Assembly: GCA_031315995.1 (NCBI GenBank)
Contig: JALDRG010000011.1
Location: forward strand, 88,943 to 152,942
Length of the DNA: 64,000 nt
Source: Nitrospira sp.
Lineage (GTDB): Bacteria; Nitrospirota; Nitrospiria; Nitrospirales; Nitrospiraceae
Direction: 5' to 3'
Made by a program: the position numbers and the translations under genes
Shown: positions 18,242 to 25,577 of the stretch, piece after piece
Position numbering within the stretch: position 1 is the stretch's first letter
How the letters are laid out: every line of letters starts with the position of its first letter
The notes under the pieces: generated by a model
The model's database searches: none
What the model saw: the letters and a program-made list of their open reading frames with translations, nothing else
Told to the model about the DNA's origin: nothing

Positions 18242-19768
18242 TTATTCAAGAGAGCGACTGTCATTGGATGGGAGGCTTCCGGCATCCCGCAGGCACTCGT
18301 CCGACCAGGCCCGAATGTCGTGGGTCTCAAGATAGGCCCGCATGCGACGCATGCGGTGTCGGCGTTCCTCCAAGGGCATTTCAATGGCCTGGCGAATGGC
18401 GTCGGCAACCCCTTCGAGGTCGTAGGGATTGATGACCAAGGCATCGGTCAGCTCCTCAGCCGCGCCGGCCATCTGGCTCACCAGCAGCACGCCTTTTTCG
18501 TCGACCTGGCTGGCGACATATTCCTTGGCGACCAGATTCATGCCGTCGTAGACGGAACTCACCAGGGCCAAGTCGGCCATCCGATAATAGGCGGCGAGGG
18601 TATTCATGCCGATGCGTCCTTCACGGAATTCGATCGGACGCCAGCGCGATGCCTGGGGGCTTCCGAGGTCGGAGCTGCTGCCGTAACGCATATTGATGTC
18701 GTTGACGGTCTCACGGATGAGTTCCCGGTAGCTGCGATAGGCCTCGACATCGCCTCTGGTCGGTACAGCAATCTGAATGAAGGTGAAGCGGCCTCGATAG
18801 TGAGGGTACTGCTCGAAGAAGGCATCCACCGCCCACAATCGCTTGAGGAGCCCCTTGGTATAGTCCAGGCGATCGACGCCCAGCCCGATGCGGATCTCGG
18901 GTTGAAAGATATGCAGATTGCGCAAGACATCCATCGCGCGTGCGACTTGCGACGATTGGGCCCGTTCCGACCAAGTCTGGAAACTGACACTGATCGGCCT
19001 GGCCACGAGCCGCGTCGTATGGCCTTTGTATTCGATCTGGTGACCATCGCTCCGGACGTCGGCGCCCAGGAATTCCTTTGCGCATTCGACAAAACAATGG
19101 AGAAAACTTCTCGTCTGGAACATCGCCAGGTCGCTGGCCAGCAGCGATTCAAGCAGTTCCAGACGTTCGGGCAGTATGCGAAATGCGTCGGGACCGGGCC
19201 AAGGCGTATGCCAGAAAACCGCGACCGGCTGGCTTGGCAACGAGGCCTTGATCAGGCCGGGGAGCAGGGCCAGGTGGAAGTCGTGAATCCAGACAAAGCT
19301 GGACTTGTCGCCTAACTCATCGAGGACGACCGCCGCGAACTTCGCGTTCATGGCTTGGTAGGCGTGCCAAAACGACTTCCGATAGGCCACACGGTCCAAC
19401 GTGAGATGGCATAACGGCCAGAGCACTTGGTTGGCATAGCCCTGGTAGCCGCCTTTGATCTCAGACGCGTCCAGCCAGACGCGGCGTAGCCGATAGGTCG
19501 GGGCGTCGGGAGGCACTTCTACGACCATGTCTTGGTCCACCACGTCGCGGTCTGATTTGCCGCTGCCCCAAGCAATCCATGTGCCGCCGAGCCGCCGCAT
19601 GACCGGATCGAGTGCCGACGTCAGGCCGCCGGACGTTCGTTCCCAGATCAGACGATTCTTGATCAGTCGATGTTCGTAGGGCTCTCGATTCGAGACCATG
19701 ATGAGGCGTGACAGGGAGAGATCGTTCTCTGGTTGCAGTTCTTCGAGGGAAGCGTGAGACGGACTCAT
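18242..19768 (-). CDS. otsA: Trehalose-6-phosphate synthase (GT20)
   Basis: 508 residues of the GT20 family, which transfers glucose from a nucleotide sugar to glucose-6-phosphate. Signatures include LIMVSNREPYEH at the N-terminus, TSGGLTSALDPV, WIHDFHLALLPG, FWHTPWPGPD, GVDRLDYTKGL (phosphate and nucleotide site) and the C-terminal YDGMNLVAKEYVASQ. No fused phosphatase domain is present and no otsB is nearby. A glucosylglycerol-phosphate synthase is a possible alternative, since both share this fold. The ATG at 19768 has GAAGGCAT upstream. Product would be a compatible solute for osmotic or desiccation stress. The repeat lipoprotein lies just downstream. Confidence 0.9.
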   Translation of the reverse strand: MSPSHASLEELQPENDLSLSRLIMVSNREPYEHRLIKNRLIWERTSGGLTSALDPVMRRLGGTWIAWGSGKSDRDVVDQDMVVEVPPDAPTYRLRRVWLDASEIKGGYQGYANQVLWPLCHLTLDRVAYRKSFWHAYQAMNAKFAAVVLDELGDKSSFVWIHDFHLALLPGLIKASLPSQPVAVFWHTPWPGPDAFRILPERLELLESLLASDLAMFQTRSFLHCFVECAKEFLGADVRSDGHQIEYKGHTTRLVARPISVSFQTWSERAQSSQVARAMDVLRNLHIFQPEIRIGLGVDRLDYTKGLLKRLWAVDAFFEQYPHYRGRFTFIQIAVPTRGDVEAYRSYRELIRETVNDINMRYGSSSDLGSPQASRWRPIEFREGRIGMNTLAAYYRMADLALVSSVYDGMNLVAKEYVASQVDEKGVLLVSQMAGAAEELTDALVINPYDLEGVADAIRQAIEMPLEERRHRMRRMRAYLETHDIRAWSDECLRDAGSLPSNDSRSLE

Positions 19769-20017
19769 ATGCCTTCGAGGTTCCTGTGACGAGGGGAGGA
19801 TAGCTGCGTCATATCCATCGATTGAAAATAGGAGTCTTTCGCCGTGCTGTCAAGGGTTGTGTGCCAGCGCGAGATGCTTGTGATCCGGAGCATCTGGCGT
19901 ATGGTTGATGGCAGGAAATCAAATTGCGCAAAGCCATTGGTCCGCGCCTGTTCTGCCGCTTCCTCCTGGCTGGAAGTGATAGGCCGAGAGGTCCTCTCTT
20001 CTATCGGCGATATGCCA

Positions 20018-21202
20018 TCAGCGCTTATCTGCGGCTCCGATCTGCGGGCGTGGTTTTCTGAGGCTGCCGGCCACCATGCGAAATTCGAAGAGGCGGCATT
20101 CGATCGCCCCGTTGAAGAGTGGGACACGACGGGAAGGGGCCAGGCGCAACTGTCCGGGCAGTTTCAAGTCGGCCGTAAAGATGTGCACCGTCCAGCCGCA
20201 GAAGTGCTTTTTCAATTGGTCGCCGAATTGCGGATAAAAGGTGCGCAGAGTCTCCGACTCTCCCATGCGGTGGCCGTAGGGAGGATTCGTGACGAGGAGG
20301 CCGGCCTCGGCTGGGGCGGGGAGCTGCAGGACATCCCCCTGCCGAAGCGTGACAGTTTCGCTGCTCCCGGCGATGTTGAGATTGGCCTTGATCGACGCAA
20401 TCGCATGCGCGCTGTGATCGGCCGCGTGGATCAAGCCCGGTTCAACAGGGAGTACCGCGGCCTGGAGTTCCGCACGCAGATCGTTCAGCAGCCGAGGATC
20501 ACAGGACAGCAGTTTTTCGAACGCGAACTGCCGGCCGATACCGGGGGCGACTCGGCGTGCCATCAACGCGGCCTCGATGACAAACGTTCCGCTGCCGCAC
20601 ATGGGATCGTAGAGCAGGGTGTCCGGCGTCCACTTCGCGAGGCGCAGGATGCCGGCCGCGAGATTTTCTCTGATCGGCGCATCTCCGGCCGACTTTCGCC
20701 AGCCCCGTTTGAACAGCGGCTCGCCGGAAGTATCCAGATAGAAGGTGCAGGTGGTCGAATCCAAGTACACCGCGATCAGCATGTCCGGCGCGTGGGTGTC
20801 TACCGTCGGGCGCTTGCCCCGTGCAAATTGGAATCGATCGCAGACGGCATCCTTCACCCGCAGGGTGACAAAATCCAAACTCTTCAGCGGACAGTGGTGC
20901 GCGCTCACCTTCACCTTGATCGTCTGCTGCGGGGTGAACCAATCCTGCCAGCGGATCGCCTTGGCCGCGTCATACACATCGTGCTCGTCGCGATAGGAGC
21001 CTTCGGCGATACGCAGGAGGATACGGCTGGCGATACGGCTTTGCAGATTCACCCGATAACAGAGGGCAAGGGGACCGCGAAAGGCGACTCCACCGGCCGT
21101 GGCCTCCACGTCGGAGGCGCCCAGGTGGGTGAGTTCGTCGACGAGGACGGCTTCGAGTCCGCGAGGGCAGGGTGCAAAGAAGGCCTGGTTTGTGCTATCC
21201 AT
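20018..21202 (-). CDS. rlmL: THUMP-containing rRNA guanine-N2 methyltransferase (RlmL N-domain type)
   Basis: 394 residues. The N-terminus (FAPCPRGLEAVLVDEL) is the ferredoxin-like plus THUMP part used for RNA binding. The methyltransferase domain begins near residue 175 with FKRGWRKSAGDAPIRENLAAG and LLYDPMCGSGTFVIEAAL. The catalytic LVTNPPYGHRMG is the N2-guanine signature. E. coli RlmL is fused to RlmK; here only the RlmL-type half exists, which is common outside enterobacteria. Predicted target is a 23S rRNA guanine, by family only. It diverges from the Nudix gene with 34 bases between the two starts, so the promoters must overlap. Confidence 0.85.
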   Translation of the reverse strand: MDSTNQAFFAPCPRGLEAVLVDELTHLGASDVEATAGGVAFRGPLALCYRVNLQSRIASRILLRIAEGSYRDEHDVYDAAKAIRWQDWFTPQQTIKVKVSAHHCPLKSLDFVTLRVKDAVCDRFQFARGKRPTVDTHAPDMLIAVYLDSTTCTFYLDTSGEPLFKRGWRKSAGDAPIRENLAAGILRLAKWTPDTLLYDPMCGSGTFVIEAALMARRVAPGIGRQFAFEKLLSCDPRLLNDLRAELQAAVLPVEPGLIHAADHSAHAIASIKANLNIAGSSETVTLRQGDVLQLPAPAEAGLLVTNPPYGHRMGESETLRTFYPQFGDQLKKHFCGWTVHIFTADLKLPGQLRLAPSRRVPLFNGAIECRLFEFRMVAGSLRKPRPQIGAADKR

Positions 21203-21236
21203 TTCTGTCTTTCTGTCGTCGTGATTGGGAGCCGCA

Positions 21237-21779
21237 ATGAAGTTCTGCAGCGAGTGTGGGGCCGGGCTGTCGACCAGAATTCCTCCCGGTGATAACCTGC
21301 CGCGATTTGTGTGCGATACTTGTCAGGCCATCCATTACATCAACCCGAAAATCGTCGCCGGCTGCATTCCTGAGTGGGAAGGCAAGATTTTGCTGTGCCG
21401 CCGGGCGATCGAGCCGCGCACCGGCCATTGGACCTTTCCCGCGGGTTTCATGGAGATCGGAGAGAGCACCGAACAGGCGGCGATCCGTGAAACCTTTGAA
21501 GAGGCGCATGCCGATGTGGAGATCACGTCGCTGTATGCCGTGCTGAGTCTGCCCCGTATCAGCCAAGTCCATATGGTCTTTCGCGGCTCCATGCGGGCCC
21601 CGGAGTTCAAACCCGGCACGGAAAGCCTGGACGTGCAATTGTTCGCGCTGGACGACATTCCGTGGGAGGATTTGGCCTTTCCCGTAATCCATGAGGCGCT
21701 CGAACGCTATGTCGCCGATGTGGCCCGTGGCACCTTTTCCATGCATTTCGGCAGCGTTTTTCCCCGGATGAAATCGTAG
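21237..21779 (+). CDS. Nudix hydrolase with N-terminal zinc ribbon
   Basis: 180 residues from the ATG at 21237, with GGGAG upstream. The N-terminus is a CxxC...CxxC zinc ribbon (FCSECG and VCDTCQ), typical of NudC-related and ADP-ribose-type Nudix enzymes. The Nudix box runs from GFMEIGESTEQAAIRETFEE; it keeps the REx2EE metal ligands but has His where the last Gly normally stands. KILLCRRAIEPRTGHWTFPAG precedes it. It probably hydrolyses a nucleoside diphosphate derivative; the NADH-pyrophosphatase motif SQPWPFP is absent, so NADH is not assured. Confidence 0.85.
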   Translation: MKFCSECGAGLSTRIPPGDNLPRFVCDTCQAIHYINPKIVAGCIPEWEGKILLCRRAIEPRTGHWTFPAGFMEIGESTEQAAIRETFEEAHADVEITSLYAVLSLPRISQVHMVFRGSMRAPEFKPGTESLDVQLFALDDIPWEDLAFPVIHEALERYVADVARGTFSMHFGSVFPRMKS

Positions 21780-21861
21780 TCTGATTCAATTCCCGCAGGA
21801 AACTTACAAAGGACGGCCGGTGAGGCGAGAACAAAGCCCGCGGCCTTGTTCAGCATCCTGG

Positions 21862-22170
21862 CTAGTTGCTGCTGGGCATGATCAGCCCCAAGTCGTTCGA
21901 CGGGGGATGCGCGAAGGTGAATCCCTTGTCGGCCTGGTACTCCACGGTCATTCCGCTGGTGCGGTGCACACTCGCGCGATCCAGGGCGATCGTCAAACCT
22001 TCGATGTGCTGCACTTCGTCTTCCTCCAAGGCCGCAGGTTCAAGCGTAATGGATAAGGACAGGCGTTGCTCATCCACGTCGCGCAGCGTAATCCGCACGA
22101 CCGGATCTTCCGGATGTTCCTCGATCAGCTTGCGCAACCGTTCGATGGCGGTCCAGGTGAGATTCAACAT
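21862..22170 (-). CDS. IscA/HesB-fold protein lacking the cluster cysteines
   Basis: 102 residues. The order of elements follows HesB/IscA: LTWTAIERLRKLIEE, VVRITLRDVDEQRLSLSITL, EVQHIEGLTIALDR and GMTVEYQADKGFTFAHP. None of the three conserved cysteines that bind iron-sulfur clusters remains; the protein has no cysteine at all. It could be a scaffold that lost cluster binding or a protein with another role. Its ATG lies two bases after the stop of the toxin gene upstream, so translation is probably coupled. Confidence 0.6.
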   Translation of the reverse strand: MLNLTWTAIERLRKLIEEHPEDPVVRITLRDVDEQRLSLSITLEPAALEEDEVQHIEGLTIALDRASVHRTSGMTVEYQADKGFTFAHPPSNDLGLIMPSSN

Positions 22171-22172
22171 GG

Positions 22173-22448
22173 TCAGGCCGGTTTAGCGCGTTGTGTCGGT
22201 GCCGCGTGATGGATGTGGTGAATGTCCACGAGTTGTTCGGTTCGGTCGATCGAATAAAAAATCCGCCAGTCGCCCACGGCGTATTTGTGGATGCCGGGCA
22301 GATCGGCGGCGACCGGCTCATGGCGCAGATTGTCCACATTGGAAGCCAGCCATTTTGTCTTGTCGAACAGGCGTTGCGCCATGGCAGGATCCGCCACGCG
22401 CAGGTCGGTGATCACATCGGGCCGGAAGGCTAAACGGAACCAGGGCAT
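22173..22448 (-). CDS. RelE/ParE-superfamily toxin
   Basis: 91 residues from the ATG at 22448. The order MPWFRLAFRPDVITDLRV, LRHEPVAADLPGIHKYAVG and WRIFYSIDRTEQLVDIHHIH is that of compact RelE/ParE-like toxins, with the WRIFYSID strand the clearest mark. Members cleave mRNA on the ribosome or block gyrase; which applies cannot be told. It starts one base after the stop of the putative antitoxin, as in many toxin-antitoxin pairs. Identification rests on fold-level motifs only. Confidence 0.72.
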   Translation of the reverse strand: MPWFRLAFRPDVITDLRVADPAMAQRLFDKTKWLASNVDNLRHEPVAADLPGIHKYAVGDWRIFYSIDRTEQLVDIHHIHHAAPTQRAKPA

Positions 22449-22449
22449 G

Positions 22450-22668
22450 TCACCACCGCAGGCCGAGCTTGTCGGCCACTTCGTCACCCGTGAGACGGTC
22501 CGTTGAAGTCAGCGATTGCTTGAGGCGATCGCGAACCGATTCGCCGATTGGAGCGCCCAGATCCGGGTCGCCCAGCAACGTACGTAGCCGATCATCGACG
22601 ATTCCTTCGACCAGGTTCTTCAATTCGGCCAGGCTGAGGTTGGAAGGGGTCATTGTGGGTTCTGTCAT
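22450..22668 (-). CDS. Putative antitoxin of the RelE/ParE-type pair
   Basis: 72 residues from the ATG at 22668 (weak GGTG upstream). The protein is acidic and helical: LSLAELKNLVEGIVDDRLRT and SVRDRLKQSLTSTDRLTGDE. Such small acidic proteins encoded just before RelE/ParE toxins are commonly antitoxins. I see no clear DNA-binding motif. Assigned mainly by position; the sequence alone would not prove it. It lies 40 bases after the sigma-factor stop on the same strand. Confidence 0.65.
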   Translation of the reverse strand: MTEPTMTPSNLSLAELKNLVEGIVDDRLRTLLGDPDLGAPIGESVRDRLKQSLTSTDRLTGDEVADKLGLRW

Positions 22669-22708
22669 CGTGTCACCAAGATCATGCTGGGAGCATACGG
22701 GGCTGGTC

Positions 22709-23326
22709 TCAGGAATTGCAAGACGGAGCTGAGGATGAAGCCGCAGAATGTTGATTGTTGCCGGCTGCTTCGCAGGAACAATCCAGACAACCATGGACGG
22801 AACAGGTGCCGCAGGCCTGTTCGATTCGGCGACGAAGCGCCGCCCTGGCCCGATGCACGCGAACCGCCGCATTTTCGGCGGTGATCCCTGATTGCTCAGC
22901 GAGGTCCTTTAGTTTGCCTTCTTCCAGATCCACGATCCGCAGGGCTTCGCGATATTCTGGCTTGAGTGTCTCCAACAGGCCAGAGACGCATTGGCAGATC
23001 TCCTGACGCAGCTCCGCTTCGGGCTCCTGAACATCCGGAAATTCCCTTCTCCAGGTTTCCATCGCTCGTGCGGCGGTGGTCCGCTGACGGTAGTGATCGA
23101 TCACGGCGTTGCGGAGTACCCGATAAAACCAGGCGATGACCTTTTCGTCCTGCACGCCGGCCCCGCGCTCCAATCCGCGAATAAAGGCCGCTTGCAAAAT
23201 GTCTTCCGCCACGGCGCGAGATTCCACGCGCCGTTCCAAGAAGGCCAGGAACTCACGGTGTCCCTTCACCAGTTGCGCAATGGCCTCCTGCGAGAGTGCT
23301 GTCGAAGTATTTGATTCGAGGGTCAT
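22709..23326 (-). CDS. ECF sigma factor with cysteine-rich C-terminal tail
   Basis: 205 residues. Region 2 (LEFLERRVESRAVAEDILQ-type, here FLERRVESRAVAEDILQAAF) and VIAWFYRVLRNAVIDHYRQR are followed by region 4 (LKPEYREALRIVDLEEGKL, SGITAENAAVRVHRARAAL). The tail holds Cys172, Cys175, Cys180, Cys183 and Cys185 (CGTCSVHGCLDCSC), with another at 203. Cys-rich tails of this kind occur in CorE-like ECF factors that sense copper or other metals directly, without an anti-sigma protein; no anti-sigma gene is visible here. It diverges from a metallothionein-like gene whose upstream region holds an ECF-type promoter. A zinc, copper or cadmium response is a reasonable inference. Confidence 0.85.
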   Translation of the reverse strand: MTLESNTSTALSQEAIAQLVKGHREFLAFLERRVESRAVAEDILQAAFIRGLERGAGVQDEKVIAWFYRVLRNAVIDHYRQRTTAARAMETWRREFPDVQEPEAELRQEICQCVSGLLETLKPEYREALRIVDLEEGKLKDLAEQSGITAENAAVRVHRARAALRRRIEQACGTCSVHGCLDCSCEAAGNNQHSAASSSAPSCNS

Positions 23327-23356
23327 GGGAGTAGCTTACCAAACCGTGTGCAGAAC

Positions 23357-23382
23357 TGTAAGGTTTCCGAGTGTCCTGCGTC
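23357..23382 (+). promoter_or_regulatory. ECF-type promoter for the metallothionein-like gene
   Basis: TGTAAGG (23357-23363) and TGCGTC (23377-23382) match the ECF pattern of a TGTAA-type -35 and a CGTC -10, separated by 16 bases. It lies in the intergenic space between the sigma factor and the Cys-rich gene, reading towards the latter. Assignment to the neighbouring sigma factor is inferred from position. Confidence 0.55.
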
Positions 23383-23393
23383 AGCCTCAGTGA

Positions 23394-23411
23394 CGACGCA
23401 ATGACGCGTCG
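23394..23411. repeat. 6-bp inverted repeat in the metallothionein leader
   Basis: CGACGC and GCGTCG flank the hexamer AATGAC, between the putative promoter and the ribosome site of the Cys-rich gene. It could be an operator or a small 5' hairpin. The copy GCGTC also occurs in the -10 element, so this may be a coincidence of base composition. Confidence 0.35.
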
Positions 23412-23431
23412 GCATTTCAAGGAGATCCACC

Positions 23432-23593
23432 ATGGCCAAAGTGAAAACGTCCACCACGCAGCAGGCTGCGAAGGCAAGCTGCTGCGGAACCTGCGATTGT
23501 GTATCCTGTTCCTGCGGGTGCCAGGCAAACGCCTGTCGCTGCGAGCAAACCAACTGCCAATGTGGGTGCCGCACACGAAGCTCCGGTCGGTAG
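23432..23593 (+). CDS. Metallothionein-like 53-residue Cys-rich protein
   Basis: A short frame starts at the ATG at 23432, with AAGGAG seven bases upstream, and ends at TAG 23591-23593. It encodes 53 residues: a Lys/Thr-rich start (MAKVKTSTTQQAAKA), then 12 cysteines in 30 residues (17, 18, 21, 23, 26, 28, 30, 35, 37, 42, 44, 46). CxC motifs occur repeatedly (CDC, CSC, CGC, CRC, CQC, CGC), which is the hallmark of metallothioneins; no other cysteine-rich class fits as well. It should bind several zinc, copper or cadmium ions in the cytoplasm. The divergent ECF sigma factor has a similar Cys-rich tail, and a hairpin follows the stop. Exact family not assigned. Confidence 0.82.
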   Translation: MAKVKTSTTQQAAKASCCGTCDCVSCSCGCQANACRCEQTNCQCGCRTRSSGR

Positions 23594-23603
23594 GCTGGTT
23601 ATG

Positions 23604-23632
23604 CCCCGCCCGCCGGACTGTGGTGGGCGGGG
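23604..23632 (+). terminator. GC-rich hairpin after the metallothionein-like gene
   Basis: CCCCGCCCGCC pairs with GGTGGGCGGGG, with one G-U pair and a GGACTGT loop, 11 bases after the stop. No T-tract follows, so termination is plausible but not certain. Confidence 0.6.
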
Positions 23633-23760
23633 TCTCAGATCTCAACAGACGAGGCCATGTGATCCGGCATTGAGCGGACTTCGCCGCTCGCGTATCATGC
23701 GTAATCTCGCGAGGTGCGGTGCATGAAGTTGGGACAGCGACGAAGAAGTGAATTGATCCC

Positions 23761-24222
23761 ATGCAGCGCTTGGAATTAACTGTTCCTCCACTGGCTCTCG
23801 TGCTGCTCGCGGGTGGATTCATGTGGATCATCACCTGGGCAACGCCGGCCCTTGAGTTTGCCTTTCCGGCCGGACTCATCTGCGCAGCGGGCGCGGTGCT
23901 TGTCGGCATCACCATAGCAGGGATGGGTGTGTTTTCATTCAGCCGTGCCAAAACAACCGTTCATCCCATGAAGCCGGATTCCTCTTCCGCGCTGGTCGTG
24001 ACCGGCATCTATCGACTCACACGCAATCCGATGTATCTGGGCTTCTTGCTGTTGCTGGTCGGCTGGGGCATATTCCTCTCGAACGCGCTGGCTTTCCTGG
24101 TACTTCCCGGTTTCGTCATGTATATGAATCGTTTCCAAATCGAACCGGAGGAAAGGGCGCTCACCCGCCTGTTCGGCCAGGCATTTGTGATCTATCGTAG
24201 CCAGGTCCGGAGATGGATATAA
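23761..24222 (+). CDS. Isoprenylcysteine methyltransferase-family membrane protein
   Basis: 153 residues with four or five membrane segments. The signature YRLTRNPMYLGFLLLLVGWG, followed by FQIEPEERALTRLFGQAF and YRSQVRRWI, is the ICMT/PEMT-like methyltransferase pattern (NP-M-Y and E-E-R-x-L). Bacterial members methylate unknown small molecules or lipids at the membrane. The ATG at 23761 follows an intergenic stretch; it is transcribed alone. Confidence 0.83.
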   Translation: MQRLELTVPPLALVLLAGGFMWIITWATPALEFAFPAGLICAAGAVLVGITIAGMGVFSFSRAKTTVHPMKPDSSSALVVTGIYRLTRNPMYLGFLLLLVGWGIFLSNALAFLVLPGFVMYMNRFQIEPEERALTRLFGQAFVIYRSQVRRWI

Positions 24223-24317
24223 CCCGGTACAGGATGATCTCATATTAATCCGATTGGGTTGGCGATCGGCTGCGTTCTTCAAAACTTCTTAATGAAACCG
24301 GCGGGGCCTGATTTCTC

Positions 24318-25577
24318 ATGCGCTTCATTCACGCTTCCGACCTCCACATCGATAGTCCCTTGCGCGGCCTGGACCGGTACGATGGTGCGCCGGTTGAGCG
24401 CTTGCGCACCGCGACTCGCAGCGCACTGGAGCGCTTGGTAGACAAGGCGCTCGCCGAGGGCGTGGACTTCGTGCTGTTCGCGGGTGACATCTATGATCGG
24501 GATTGGCAAGATTTTCACACCGGCCTGTTCTTTCGCGGGCAGATGGTTCGGTTGGAGCGCGCGGGCATCCGTTGTTGCATCGTGCAGGGAAACCACGATG
24601 CGCAGGGGGTGATCTCGCGGCAGTTGACCCTGCCGTCCAATGTCACGGTGTTTTCCAGCCGCACGGCCCAGACGATCCGGCTCGATGACCTGTCCGTGGC
24701 CATTCATGGACGTAGCTTCCCGGAGCGCGAGGTGAACGAAGACCTGGTTCCGTCCTACCCGCCGCCGGTGCCGGGCTTTTTTAATATCGGTCTGCTGCAT
24801 ACGAGTCTGACGGGGCGAGCCGGCCACGATACCTATGCGCCGACCGATCTGCCGACGCTGGTCGCCAAGGGATATGACTACTGGGCGCTGGGGCATGTCC
24901 ACGCGCGCGAAATGGTGAACGCGCAGCCGCGCATCGTTTTTTGCGGCAACCTGCAAGGACGCCATGCGAAAGAAACGGGAGCGAAGGGGTGTGAGCTCGT
25001 GACGGTGGAAGCCGGACGTCTCGAGGCAGAATTCGTCGCGCTGGATGTGGTGCGCTGGAGTCAGTTGACGGTGTCGCTCGAGGGCGTGGATCGCTTGGAA
25101 TCTCTGCACGAAGCCTTTGCCCACGCGATGGAGCCGCTGCTCGCCGGGACGACGGATCGTCTGCATGCGGTGCGTGTGACGTTGACGGGATCGACTGAGT
25201 TGCACCGGCTGGAGGCTGCACAACCGGGGACGCTCGCTGCGGCGATGTATGCGGCCGCTCAAGACATCGGCGTGGCGGAGATCTGGATCGAGCAAGTCCG
25301 ACTCGAGCTCTCCATGCCGCTGGATCGTGCCCAGGCTGTCCAACGCCAAGATGCGGTCGGTGAGTTGGTCCGTCTGGTCGATGCGATTGTGAACGACGAT
25401 GCGGAACTGATGCGCCGAGCGCAGGTTGAATTGGGCGACCTGCTTGGCGCGATGCCCGCGGAAGTCACGGCCGGCGATGTGCCGCGGCTCGACGACCTCA
25501 CTGAACTACGCAGTCTGATGTTGGATGCGGAAGCCACAGTGCTGGCGCGCCTGTCCGCTGCTGGAGAAGAGGCATGA
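24318..25577 (+). CDS. yhaO: SbcD/YhaO-type metallophosphoesterase
   Basis: 419 residues. Metal ligands of the calcineurin-like nuclease fold are all present: FIHASDLHIDSPL, LFAGDIYDRDW, CCIVQGNHDAQG and WALGHVHARE. The second half is a capping domain with no known motif. It acts with the SMC-like partner whose gene overlaps its stop by four bases (ATGA). YhaO/YhaN pairs are SbcCD relatives and probably process DNA ends or hairpins in repair. The start has no strong ribosome site but is the first ATG that gives the family N-terminus. Confidence 0.87.
   Translation: MRFIHASDLHIDSPLRGLDRYDGAPVERLRTATRSALERLVDKALAEGVDFVLFAGDIYDRDWQDFHTGLFFRGQMVRLERAGIRCCIVQGNHDAQGVISRQLTLPSNVTVFSSRTAQTIRLDDLSVAIHGRSFPEREVNEDLVPSYPPPVPGFFNIGLLHTSLTGRAGHDTYAPTDLPTLVAKGYDYWALGHVHAREMVNAQPRIVFCGNLQGRHAKETGAKGCELVTVEAGRLEAEFVALDVVRWSQLTVSLEGVDRLESLHEAFAHAMEPLLAGTTDRLHAVRVTLTGSTELHRLEAAQPGTLAAAMYAAAQDIGVAEIWIEQVRLELSMPLDRAQAVQRQDAVGELVRLVDAIVNDDAELMRRAQVELGDLLGAMPAEVTAGDVPRLDDLTELRSLMLDAEATVLARLSAAGEEA

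Noticed and set aside
19765..20127. Minus-strand 120-codon frame whose stop overlaps the otsA start
   Set aside because: It overlaps the RlmL-like gene, has no recognisable motif, and its composition looks arbitrary.
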